Program-made: the position numbers and the translations under genes
The notes under the pieces: generated by a model
Told to the model about the DNA's origin: nothing
What the model saw: only the letters and a program-made list of their open reading frames with translations
The model's database searches: none
Origin: Amycolatopsis sp. NBRC 101858
Lineage (GTDB): Bacteria; Actinomycetota; Actinomycetes; Mycobacteriales; Pseudonocardiaceae
Reading direction: 5' to 3'
Assembly: GCF_030269325.1 (NCBI RefSeq)
Contig: NZ_BSTD01000002.1
Location: 1,178,001 to 1,242,000, forward strand
Length of the DNA: 64,000 nucleotides
Part shown: positions 36,426 to 44,541 of the stretch, one piece after another
How the letters are laid out: every line of letters starts with the position of its first letter
Position numbering within the stretch: position 1 is the first letter of the stretch

Positions 36426-39400
36426 ATGACCGAGCACGACGAAGTGCGGATCATGCCCACCACCGGCGTGCGGCTGTCCCGGCGGCAGGCGCTCACGCTC
36501 GCCGTCGCCACCGGGGTGGCCCTCCGGATCCCCGCCGCCGAAGCCGCGACCGAGGCGACCAGCGGCTTCTCCGCCGGCCGCTTCGCCGACCCGCGGCCCG
36601 ACTCGCGCCCCACCGTGCTGTGGTTCTGGAACGGCACCGTCACGCCCGGCCTCGTCGCCACCGGGCTCGCCGACCTGCGTGGTCAAGGCGTGCACGAAGT
36701 CCTGCTCTTCCCCTTCGAAACCGGTGCTCTGAAACCCGCCTTCTTCACCGAAGACTGGTTCTCCGTCATCGAATTCGCCCTCCGCGAGGCCCAGCGCCAC
36801 GGCATGCACCTCTGGCTGTTCAACGACGACTACTTCCCCAGCGGCCGCGCCGCCGGCCTCGTCGTCGACGGCGGGACCGTCGGCGGCCGCGTGTACCCGC
36901 CCCGGCCGGACCTTCGGCTCAAAGGCGTCGGGCACCAGGTGCTGACGGCCACCGGCGGCTCGCCGGTGCCCTTGGTCAGCCGCGGGCTGTCCGTTTCGGA
37001 CGGCCGGCTGCTCGTCGACGCCGCCGCCCGCGACGGCGTCACCCTCCTGCGGCAAGGCGCCCAGTGGCAGGACTACGACGTCGAAGCGAAGGTCCGGGTC
37101 GAGAGCGCGACCGCGGGCCTGATGGTGCGCAGCGCGAGCGAGGGCGACGGCGTCCTCGCCGACCTGCGGGCCGACGGCGCCGTCGACGTCTGGCAGCAGA
37201 CCGGCGGCGCCTTCGCCCTGGTCCGGAGCGGAACTCCGGTGCCGGGCTTCGACGCGAGCGCGGACCACGTACTCCTCGTCACGGTCCGGGGCACGCACCT
37301 GACCGTGGCGCTGGACGGCACCGCGCAGGCCCCGGCCGACATCGCTTTCGCCGCCGGGCGCGTCGGGGTGCGCGCGGTGGCGAGCCAGCGGTCCTCGTGG
37401 GACCGCCTGACCGTCCGCGATCCCGCCGGAACCGTCCGGTACGACGAAACCTTCGACACCGCCGCCGCGCTCGACGCCTTCGACCTGCCCGCCGACGGAC
37501 TGCCGCTGGTCGCCGCGACCGCCCGCCCGGCGGGCTCCACCGACCCGAAGTCCCTCGTGGACCTCACGAACCAGGCCCGCGCGGGCGGGACGTGGACGCC
37601 GCCGGCCGGGCGGTGGCAGCTGGACCTGTTCACCGTCCGCCCGCTGAGCACGCCCACCGGCTCCGGCCGCGCCTACCTGGACCTCCTGGACGACGAGGCC
37701 GTGCGGCTGTTCCTCGACGCCGTGCCGGGCGAGTACGTCCGCCGCTTCCCGTGGGCCGGGAAAGCCGTCCTACGCGGCTTCGCCGACGACGAGCCGTACC
37801 TCGCCTCGGCGCACGGCCCCTTCGACACCGTCCCCTGGTCCCCCACCCTCGACGCCGAACTGGGCCGGCTCGGGACGTCGGCCGGGGTCGCCCTGACCGC
37901 GGTGCACGACGACCTCGGCGCGGACGGCCTCCGCCTGCGCGGGCTGTTCTGGCGCGCGGTGAGCAACCGGTTCGCGGCCGCCTACTACCGCACGCAGGGC
38001 CGGTGGATGGCCGACCACGGCCTCGAGCTGATCTCCAACCCGCTGTGGGACGAGTACGGCCCGGGCGAACAGCTGCAGAGCTCCGGCAACCTCAACGCGA
38101 ACAACCAGTGGGCGCAGCGGCCCGGCACCGACCTGATCTTCGACCACTACCAGCGCGGCTACCACCGCACGCTGTCGCGCTTCCCGGCCAGCACGGCGCA
38201 CCAGCTGGGCCTCGAGCGCGTCTACCTCGAAGCCATGGGCGGCACCGGGTGGACGGTGACCCCGGCGTTCGTGCGCGAGGTCGTCGGCGCGTTCGCCGTG
38301 CGCGGGGTCAACCACACGCTGCTGCACGCGCGGTTCAGCGACGAGAGCCAGATCGTCTACCCACCGCCGTTCCAGCCCGCCAACCCGTGGTGGCCGGTGT
38401 CCGCGCCGCTGAACGACTGGATCGGCAGGCTGATGGAAGCCTGCCGCGCGCCGGCCGTCGCGCAGACCGCCCTGCTGCAGCCACAACGCGCCGCGGAGTC
38501 CACTCAGGACACCCCGGCGATGGCCGAGCTCGACACGGCGTTCCTCACCACCGCGCACGCGCTCGAAGACGTCCAGGTGGACTTCGACTTCCTCGACGAG
38601 GGCGCGCTCGACGCCGACCCCGCGCTGGTGACCCACGCCCGGCCGAGCGGGCCGAACCTGGTCGTCGGGCAGCAGGCGTACCGGATCGTGGTGGTGCCGG
38701 CGACGCCGGTCCTGGCGCTCGGCGCGGTGCGGACGCTGACGCGGTTCGCCCGTGGCGGCGGCGCCGTGGTCGTCATCGGCACGCCACCGGCCCGCGAAGC
38801 CGGTGGTGACGACGCGGGCCTGCGGGCCGCCTTGGCCGAGTTGTTCGCGGCGCGCTCGGTGACGCGGGCGGCCGACCCGGGTGCGGCGGCGGCCGCGGCG
38901 GTCACGGCCGGTGGCGCGGCGGCCGCGTTGGACCCGCCGCACGCCGACATCCGGGTGCTGCGCCTGGAAAACCGCGGCGAGCAGGCGTTCGTCGTGGTGA
39001 GCGAACGGGCCGACGCCGTCGAGCTGACCGCGACGTTCCCGGCGACCGGAACGCCCGAGGTGTGGGACCCCGACACCGGCGCGGCCACCCCGGCGGGTGT
39101 CTGGCGCAAGGCCGGGGCCGGCACGGCGGTTTCCCTGCGGCTGGAGCCGAAAGCCGCGCTGCTGGTGGTCTTCCGCGGCGGACGGGAACCCTTGCACGCG
39201 GTGTCCGCGTCGGCGCCGGTGGAGCGGATCGACGGGCGGAGCGCGATCGTGCGCGCGACCGGGCCGGGCCGCATCACCGTCACCGCGACGGACGGCGCTC
39301 GCCGTTACACCGGCGCGGCGACCGTCTCCGACTCGCTCGCGCCGGTCGCGCTCGGCGGCGCCTGGACGTTCCACTTCGACCGCGCCGGCGCGCCGGTGAC

Positions 39401-39746
39401 CACGCGGCCGCTCGGCTCGTGGACCGACGTGGACGCCGCGTACTCCGGATCCGCCTGGTACGAAACGGAGTTCGACCTGCCCGCCGTGCCCGGCCGGCGG
39501 TGGACGCTCGACCTCGGCGAGGTCCACGAGGTGGCCGAAGTGGAAGTCAACGGCACAGCTACCGGGTCACGGCTCTGGCCGCCCTACCGGGTCGACGTGA
39601 GCGCCGCCCTGCGCCCCGGCCGCAACCGCGTCCGGGTGCGGGTCACGAACACCGGCGCCAACGCGCGCGGGCAGGTGCTCGCGTCCGGCCTGCTCGGGCC
39701 GGTCACGCTGCGCCCGTACCGGCTCGTGAGCGTACCGCTGACTTAA
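36426..39746 (+). CDS. Secreted glycoside hydrolase, GH106-like (alpha-L-rhamnosidase type)
   Basis: A 1106-residue exported enzyme. The N-terminus has a twin-arginine signal (LSRRQALTLAVATGVAL, cleavage near AEA about residue 40). The catalytic region starts with PTVLWFWNGTVTPGLV, a TIM-barrel opening typical of GH106-like proteins, and contains WLFNDDYFPSG and the ERVYLEAMGGTGW and FSDESQIVYPPPFQPANPWW blocks. A concanavalin-like insert occupies roughly residues 200-370. The C-terminus (about 970-1090) is a beta-sandwich like the sugar-binding domain of beta-galactosidases (WYETEFDLPAVPGRRWTLDL, EVEVNG). GGGGA ribosome site at 36416. Control by a LacI-family repressor is indicated by the operator. 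Substrate probably rhamnose-containing or related plant polysaccharide, but GH106 specificity cannot be fixed by eye. Confidence 0.82.
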   Translation: MTEHDEVRIMPTTGVRLSRRQALTLAVATGVALRIPAAEAATEATSGFSAGRFADPRPDSRPTVLWFWNGTVTPGLVATGLADLRGQGVHEVLLFPFETGALKPAFFTEDWFSVIEFALREAQRHGMHLWLFNDDYFPSGRAAGLVVDGGTVGGRVYPPRPDLRLKGVGHQVLTATGGSPVPLVSRGLSVSDGRLLVDAAARDGVTLLRQGAQWQDYDVEAKVRVESATAGLMVRSASEGDGVLADLRADGAVDVWQQTGGAFALVRSGTPVPGFDASADHVLLVTVRGTHLTVALDGTAQAPADIAFAAGRVGVRAVASQRSSWDRLTVRDPAGTVRYDETFDTAAALDAFDLPADGLPLVAATARPAGSTDPKSLVDLTNQARAGGTWTPPAGRWQLDLFTVRPLSTPTGSGRAYLDLLDDEAVRLFLDAVPGEYVRRFPWAGKAVLRGFADDEPYLASAHGPFDTVPWSPTLDAELGRLGTSAGVALTAVHDDLGADGLRLRGLFWRAVSNRFAAAYYRTQGRWMADHGLELISNPLWDEYGPGEQLQSSGNLNANNQWAQRPGTDLIFDHYQRGYHRTLSRFPASTAHQLGLERVYLEAMGGTGWTVTPAFVREVVGAFAVRGVNHTLLHARFSDESQIVYPPPFQPANPWWPVSAPLNDWIGRLMEACRAPAVAQTALLQPQRAAESTQDTPAMAELDTAFLTTAHALEDVQVDFDFLDEGALDADPALVTHARPSGPNLVVGQQAYRIVVVPATPVLALGAVRTLTRFARGGGAVVVIGTPPAREAGGDDAGLRAALAELFAARSVTRAADPGAAAAAAVTAGGAAAALDPPHADIRVLRLENRGEQAFVVVSERADAVELTATFPATGTPEVWDPDTGAATPAGVWRKAGAGTAVSLRLEPKAALLVVFRGGREPLHAVSASAPVERIDGRSAIVRATGPGRITVTATDGARRYTGAATVSDSLAPVALGGAWTFHFDRAGAPVTTRPLGSWTDVDAAYSGSAWYETEFDLPAVPGRRWTLDLGEVHEVAEVEVNGTATGSRLWPPYRVDVSAALRPGRNRVRVRVTNTGANARGQVLASGLLGPVTLRPYRLVSVPLT

Positions 39747-39769
39747 ACGTTTCACACTCTCCGGCACAT

Positions 39770-39808
39770 CTCAACGTGCGAGTTGAGTGCACGTCTGTAC
39801 ACTCAACT
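39770..39808 (+). promoter_or_regulatory. Inverted-repeat operator and -10 before the ferredoxin-reductase/desaturase operon
   Basis: AGTTGAGTG (39781-39789) and CACTCAACT (39800-39808) form a perfect nine-base inverted repeat with a ten-base spacer. A further CTCAAC at 39770 makes a second, tighter inverted repeat with GTTGAG at 39782. TACACT at 39798-39803 lies eight bases before ATG 39812 and could be the -10 of a leaderless transcript, so a bound repressor would cover it. The form suits a TetR-type fatty-acid regulator, but none is encoded nearby. Confidence 0.6.
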
Positions 39809-39811
39809 GGC

Positions 39812-40909
39812 ATGGCTGAAGTGGGAATGCGCCCCCCGGCGTCGCCGCTGCGGCGCCGGGCACTGCGCGCGGTGCGCTGGCTCTTCACCCCCCTGCGCCC
39901 GGACGACTACCTCGAGCTGATCAACCCCCTGTGGTCGACCCGGGAGCTGCGCGGGCGCGTCGAGCGCGTCGTGCCCGAACGAGGTGGCGCGGCCACCGTG
40001 CTGATCCGGCCGGGCTTCGACTGGGTCGGGCACCGGCCCGGGCAGTACGTGCGGCTGGGCGTGGTCATCGACGGCGTCCACCACTGGCGCGCGTACTCGC
40101 TGACGTCGAGCCCGGACCGCGCCGACGGGCTCATTTCGGTCACCCCTAAGAAGGTCGACGGCGGAGTGGTCTCGCCGTTCCTCGTCGACCGCGTCCGCCC
40201 CGGGGAGGTCGTGCGGCTCGGCGAGGTCGAAGGGGCCTTCACCCTGCCGGACCGGCTCGACCGCGGCCTGCTGTTCGTCACCGCCGGCAGCGGCATCACG
40301 CCGGTGATGAGCATGCTGCGCCACCTCGCGCCGGGGCCCGGCCTGCGCGACGTCGTCCACGTGCATTCGGCGCGGGAGGCGGACGGGGTCACCTTCGGCG
40401 AAGAGCTGGCCGGCCTCGAAAAGCAGCACGCGGGTTTCCGCCTCGAACTGCGCATCACCGGTGCGGACGGCCGGTTCACCCCGGCCGACCTCGACACCGT
40501 GTGCCCGGACTGGCGCGAGCGGGAGACCTACGCCTGCGGTCCCGGCGAGCTGCTCGACGCGCTGCAGGCGCACTGGAAACGGCACGGCGACACCGGCCGG
40601 CTGCACCACGAACGGTTCCAGCCGATCGTCGGCGGCGAAGACGCCGAGGGCGCGGGCGGCACCGTGCGGTTCGCGCACCGCAACCTCGACGCGGACTGCC
40701 CGCCCGGCACCCCGATCCTCGTCGCGGGCGAGAACGCGGGCGTCGAGATGCCCTTCGGCTGCCGGGTCGGGGTCTGCCACACGTGCGTGCTGCCGATCCG
40801 GGAAGGCCGGATCCGGGACCTGCGCACGAACGCCGTCAGCGAGAAGCACAACGAGATCGTGCGCACCTGCGTGCACGGTGCCGAAGGCCGGGTCACGGTC
40901 GAACTCTGA
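39812..40909 (+). CDS. Ferredoxin reductase with C-terminal [2Fe-2S] domain
   Basis: A 365-residue single-polypeptide electron-transfer protein. The FAD/NAD(P)H module is about residues 45-260, with FAD motif WRAYSLTSSP and nucleotide-binding GSGITPVMSML. The plant-type [2Fe-2S] ferredoxin module at the C-terminus has CRVGVCHTC and a later Cys in IVRTCVHG. The family passes electrons from NADPH to membrane desaturases or hydroxylases. The desaturase gene starts 17 bases downstream, so the pair probably works together, like mycobacterial Rv3230c/DesA3. Start at ATG 39812 is supported by the closely placed -10 element. Confidence 0.93.
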   Translation: MAEVGMRPPASPLRRRALRAVRWLFTPLRPDDYLELINPLWSTRELRGRVERVVPERGGAATVLIRPGFDWVGHRPGQYVRLGVVIDGVHHWRAYSLTSSPDRADGLISVTPKKVDGGVVSPFLVDRVRPGEVVRLGEVEGAFTLPDRLDRGLLFVTAGSGITPVMSMLRHLAPGPGLRDVVHVHSAREADGVTFGEELAGLEKQHAGFRLELRITGADGRFTPADLDTVCPDWRERETYACGPGELLDALQAHWKRHGDTGRLHHERFQPIVGGEDAEGAGGTVRFAHRNLDADCPPGTPILVAGENAGVEMPFGCRVGVCHTCVLPIREGRIRDLRTNAVSEKHNEIVRTCVHGAEGRVTVEL

Positions 40910-40925
40910 ACGTGGAGAGGAACTC

Positions 40926-42167
40926 ATGACTGCCCCTACGCACCCTTTCGCCCACTTGAGCGAAGTCCAGCTCGCCGAACTCGCCCGCGAGTTCGACGCC
41001 ATCCACGACCGGGTGCGCGCCGACCTGGGCGAGCGCGACCGCCGGTACATCAAGGGCGTCATCCGGCTGCACCGCCAGATCGCGGTGGCCGGCCGGGCGC
41101 TGCTGCTCGGATCCCGGTCCAAGGTGGCCTGGACCGCGGGCACCGGCTGCCTCGCGGTCGCGAAGATCCTGGAGAACATGGAGATCGGGCACAACGTGCT
41201 GCACGGCCAGTGGGACTGGATGAACGACCCGTACATCCATTCGTCCACTTGGGACTGGGACACGGCGTCGACGGCGGCGGCGTGGAAGCACTCGCACAAC
41301 TACATCCACCACACGTACACGAACATCCGCGGCAAGGACAAGGATCTCGGCTACGAGATCATGCGCATCGACCCGCACCAGAAGTGGCACCCGGCGTACC
41401 TCGCGCAGCCGTTGTACAACCTGCTGCTGATGGCGTTCTTCGAGTGGGGCGTCGCGGTGCACGACCTGGACGTCGAAGCCATCCGCGCCGGCGAGAAGCC
41501 GATGAAGGACGTGTGGCACGACATCAAGGGCATCTCGGGCAAGGCCCGCGACCAGATCCTGAAGGACTACGTCGGCTGGCCGCTGGTGAGTGCGCTCGCC
41601 GCGACCGCCGTGGGCAGGCTCGTGCACCGCGAGCCGCGTTCCCGGGCCCGCGGACGACGTCGTCGCGGTGCGGTGCGGGCCCAGCTCGCGGCGGCCCGGA
41701 CCGAGGGCGGCGGCACGTTCGCGGCGACGTTCTGGGCGGACTTCACGGCGAACATCATCCGCAACCTGTGGGCCCACTCGATCATCTTCTGCGGCCATTT
41801 CCCGGACCAGACGTACACGTTCGGCCAGGAGGAAGTCGAGGACGAGACCCGCGGCGGCTGGTACGTCCGCCAGCTCGTCGGCGCGGCGAACATCACGGGA
41901 TCCCCGCTGTTCCACCTGATGAGCGGCAACCTCGGCTACCAGGTCGAGCACCACCTGTTCCCGGACATGCCGAGCAGCCGCTACGCGGAGATCGCCCCCC
42001 AGGTCCGCGACATCTGCCGGCGCTACGGCCTGCCGTACAACACGGGCCCGCTGTCCAAGCAGCTCGGCACGGTGCACCGGACGATCTTGCGGCTGGCGTT
42101 CCCGGGCGGCAAGGTCCGCCCGAAGCCGGGCCCGTACCCGGGCGACGAACTGCAGCGCGCGGCTTGA
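40926..42167 (+). CDS. Membrane fatty acid desaturase
   Basis: A 413-residue acyl-lipid/acyl-CoA desaturase of the DesA3 type, inserting a double bond using the reductase encoded just upstream. The three di-iron histidine boxes are present: HNVLH, HSHNYIHH and QVEHH (in GYQVEHHLFPDMPSSRY). Hydrophobic stretches flank them. GAGAGGA ribosome site at 40915. Odd feature: around residues 228-255, where I would expect membrane sequence, there is an arginine-rich stretch ([16 protein letters not shown]), which could be a cytoplasmic loop insertion or a locally scrambled frame. The last 13 residues and 3' flank recur twice downstream. Confidence 0.93.
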   Translation: MTAPTHPFAHLSEVQLAELAREFDAIHDRVRADLGERDRRYIKGVIRLHRQIAVAGRALLLGSRSKVAWTAGTGCLAVAKILENMEIGHNVLHGQWDWMNDPYIHSSTWDWDTASTAAAWKHSHNYIHHTYTNIRGKDKDLGYEIMRIDPHQKWHPAYLAQPLYNLLLMAFFEWGVAVHDLDVEAIRAGEKPMKDVWHDIKGISGKARDQILKDYVGWPLVSALAATAVGRLVHREPRSRARGRRRRGAVRAQLAAARTEGGGTFAATFWADFTANIIRNLWAHSIIFCGHFPDQTYTFGQEEVEDETRGGWYVRQLVGAANITGSPLFHLMSGNLGYQVEHHLFPDMPSSRYAEIAPQVRDICRRYGLPYNTGPLSKQLGTVHRTILRLAFPGGKVRPKPGPYPGDELQRAA

Positions 42168-42483
42168 GCATCGAAGCGGGCGCGGCCGGCGCGATGGTGG
42201 CTGGAAAGGCCAAGATCTCGCCGGTCGCGCAAGGGCCACCGGTACTCGCGGACCGCCAAAGCCAGGGCCGAAACCCGTCGCTTGGCTCGGGGAGGTGGCC
42301 CGTACCCGGGCGACGAGCTGCAGCGCGCGGCCTGAGCGCCGGACCGGGGCGGGGCCGGCGCGATGGTGGCCGGCACCCCACGGATCTCGCCGGTCAGCGC
42401 CGGCCGCGCAAGTGCCAACGGCGCACGCAGACCGCCGAAGCCCAGCCCGTACCCGGGCGACGAGCTGCAGCGCGCGGCCTGAG
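42132..42483 (+). repeat. Three tandem copies of the desaturase gene 3' end
   Basis: A unit encoding YPGDELQRAA-stop starts at 42132 (the real gene end), 42300 and 42447, with periods of 168 and 147 bases. The core of about 37 bases is nearly identical in all three. Copies 1 and 2 also share the downstream GGCCGGCGCGATGGTGGC block. Copies 2 and 3 are not in a gene. This fills the ~400-base gap up to 42568, where I see no separate gene. Confidence 0.85.
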
Positions 42484-42567
42484 CGCCGGGCCGGGGCGCG
42501 GCGGCCAGTCGGTCGATAGTTGCCATTCCGCTCGTATCAAGGCGCCGCACCTCCTACTCTCACTGGT

Positions 42568-44541
42568 GTGGACGGCATCGAGAGTCTCCGGCACGCGATC
42601 GAGACGATCCCCATCCCCGGCGCCCCGCCCCGGCTGTCGCGCCAGGGTGCCGCCGTCGGGCTCGCTCTTCTCGACACCTCCTTGCGGCTCAACCACGTGC
42701 GGCGCCTGACCGAACGGCTGACCGTCGTCGAACACGGGACCGCCCGGCGCAGCACCGAGGTCGACGTCAGCCTCAAGCTCCTCGACGAAGGGCAGCGCCA
42801 GGCCACCGCGCAGCTGCAGGACCTCATCGGGCAGGAACACGGCGAGCGGGCGGCCTCGCGACCGGCCCGGCAACGGTCCCTGTGGGTGCCGCTGGCCCGG
42901 CTGCCGCGCCGGGACGTCTCCCCCGTCGACGTCTTCGACAGCGCGGGCCAGAAGCTGCCGCGGCTCACCCAGCACGAGGCGTCCCGGCTGGTCGCTTCCG
43001 GGCTCTACCGGCTGCTGCGCGGGATCCTCGCCGGCGACGAGAACGCCCAGACCGCCAAGCACGAGCTCAACACGTTCCTCTTCCAGGTGCACGAACCGCG
43101 CTGGCTCATCCAGCAGGCCTTGCTGACCCTGCTCACCGAGCGGAACCACCCGGAGGAGCAGTTCGCGCTCGCCCCGGCCGGCGGCACGGTCCCCGGCTAC
43201 GGGCGGCAGTGCCGGGAACTGGCGCTGGACATCCTTTCCGGCTGCGCGGACCTGCTCGTCGAATACGCATACCTGCTGAACGTCGCCGTCCGCGACTACA
43301 TGCTGGTGGTCGCGCTGGACGACTCGGTCGAAGAACACCGGCTCAGCTACGAAACCCCGCTGCACGTCGACGCCCGGCAGCCCGTCGCGAAGGAGCAGTG
43401 GCGGCGGCTGGCCTCGAGCCGTCGCGGCTACGTCGTCAGCTACGAGACCATGATCCCGGCGACGCTGAAGTCCTACCACCTGGTGGCCGGGACCGCGCCG
43501 GAAGCCGAGATCTCCCGGATGTACCTGTCCACCGACGCCGACCAGCACCAGGTCGACGGCCTGGCCGAGGACCTGCTCTCGCTGGCCGAACGCCAGGACG
43601 CCGCGCCGCTGCAGGAAGCCGACGGCGCCCGCCACAAGATCCTCGAGCTGCAGGCGCAGACCGTGCTGCGGCGGCTGGCCGACCTGCTGCGCCGCCGCAA
43701 GTGGGAGGCCGGCCAGTCCGGGGTGGAGCTGTCCCCGCGCAGCCTGCCCGCCTGCCACCGGCTCGCCGCCGCGGCCACGACGGGCGAGGCGGTGCGGACC
43801 GACGTCGGCGAGCTCGACAACTCCCTGCGGCGGCACCCCGAGTTCACGGCCGCGAACCTCCGCGAGGCCGCGCGCGAACTGACCGAGCGGGAGTTCGGGC
43901 AGGACCTGGTCCTCGTCAACGGCATCGCCGACAACGAGGCCCGGGCGTACTGGCGCCGCTCCGGCGGCCGCGACCCGCGCGGCGACCACGTCCGGATCCG
44001 CGCGACGCTCGTCCTCAAGGACTCCACGAAGTCCGGCCCGCTCAACGTGACGTTCTACGCGCTGGCCGTCGCGACGGTCTCGTTCGTGCTCGGCTGGCTG
44101 CTGGTGGGCAGCCCGTGGCCGTACGGCCGGGAGGCCACCACGGCGCTCGGCCACATCGGCGACGGCCAGTCGGTGATCACGATGTTGCTGCTGCTGCCGG
44201 GCTTCCTCTACAGCCGCCTGTCATTGCCGCCGCGACGGACCGTGCTCGGCTACCTCGGCACGCTGCCGCAGGCGCTGGTCCAGCTGAGCATCGCGGCCAT
44301 CGCCGGGTTCGCCGCGGCCGTCGCGACGCAGAGCCGGGGCGAGGTCGTCCAGGTCACCCTCACGATCGCGGTGGGGCTGCCGGTGCTCGCCGCGCTCGTG
44401 CTGTTCGGCCAAGCGTCGTGGCGCGAGTCGGCGATCCCGCTGTCGCGCATCGGGGCGCCACGGTGGGCGGGCTCCGGCGCCTGGGACCGCCGCAAGCCCC
44501 TCGAAGCCGACGTGCGGTTCGACTCGTCCGGCGGGTGGTGA
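42568..44541 (+). CDS. Unrecognised protein with C-terminal membrane domain
   Basis: A 657-residue protein I do not recognise. Residues 1-490 are hydrophilic and largely helical, with no enzyme motif that I can name. At about 492-615 there are four hydrophobic segments (YALAVATVSFVLGWLLVG, VITMLLLLPGFLYSRL, ALVQLSIAAIAGFAAAVA, VTLTIAVGLPVLAALVLF), so the large N-terminal part probably faces the cytoplasm from a C-terminal membrane anchor. Start GTG 42568 is chosen over TTG 42520. The downstream gene overlaps by GTGA, so the two products likely act together. Function unknown. Confidence 0.8.
   Translation: MDGIESLRHAIETIPIPGAPPRLSRQGAAVGLALLDTSLRLNHVRRLTERLTVVEHGTARRSTEVDVSLKLLDEGQRQATAQLQDLIGQEHGERAASRPARQRSLWVPLARLPRRDVSPVDVFDSAGQKLPRLTQHEASRLVASGLYRLLRGILAGDENAQTAKHELNTFLFQVHEPRWLIQQALLTLLTERNHPEEQFALAPAGGTVPGYGRQCRELALDILSGCADLLVEYAYLLNVAVRDYMLVVALDDSVEEHRLSYETPLHVDARQPVAKEQWRRLASSRRGYVVSYETMIPATLKSYHLVAGTAPEAEISRMYLSTDADQHQVDGLAEDLLSLAERQDAAPLQEADGARHKILELQAQTVLRRLADLLRRRKWEAGQSGVELSPRSLPACHRLAAAATTGEAVRTDVGELDNSLRRHPEFTAANLREAARELTEREFGQDLVLVNGIADNEARAYWRRSGGRDPRGDHVRIRATLVLKDSTKSGPLNVTFYALAVATVSFVLGWLLVGSPWPYGREATTALGHIGDGQSVITMLLLLPGFLYSRLSLPPRRTVLGYLGTLPQALVQLSIAAIAGFAAAVATQSRGEVVQVTLTIAVGLPVLAALVLFGQASWRESAIPLSRIGAPRWAGSGAWDRRKPLEADVRFDSSGGW

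Noticed and set aside
42023-42550. A minus-strand 175-codon frame with three copies of AQAARCSSSPGYG
   Set aside because: It is the reverse reading of the triplicated desaturase tail, with no ribosome site or homology that I can see.
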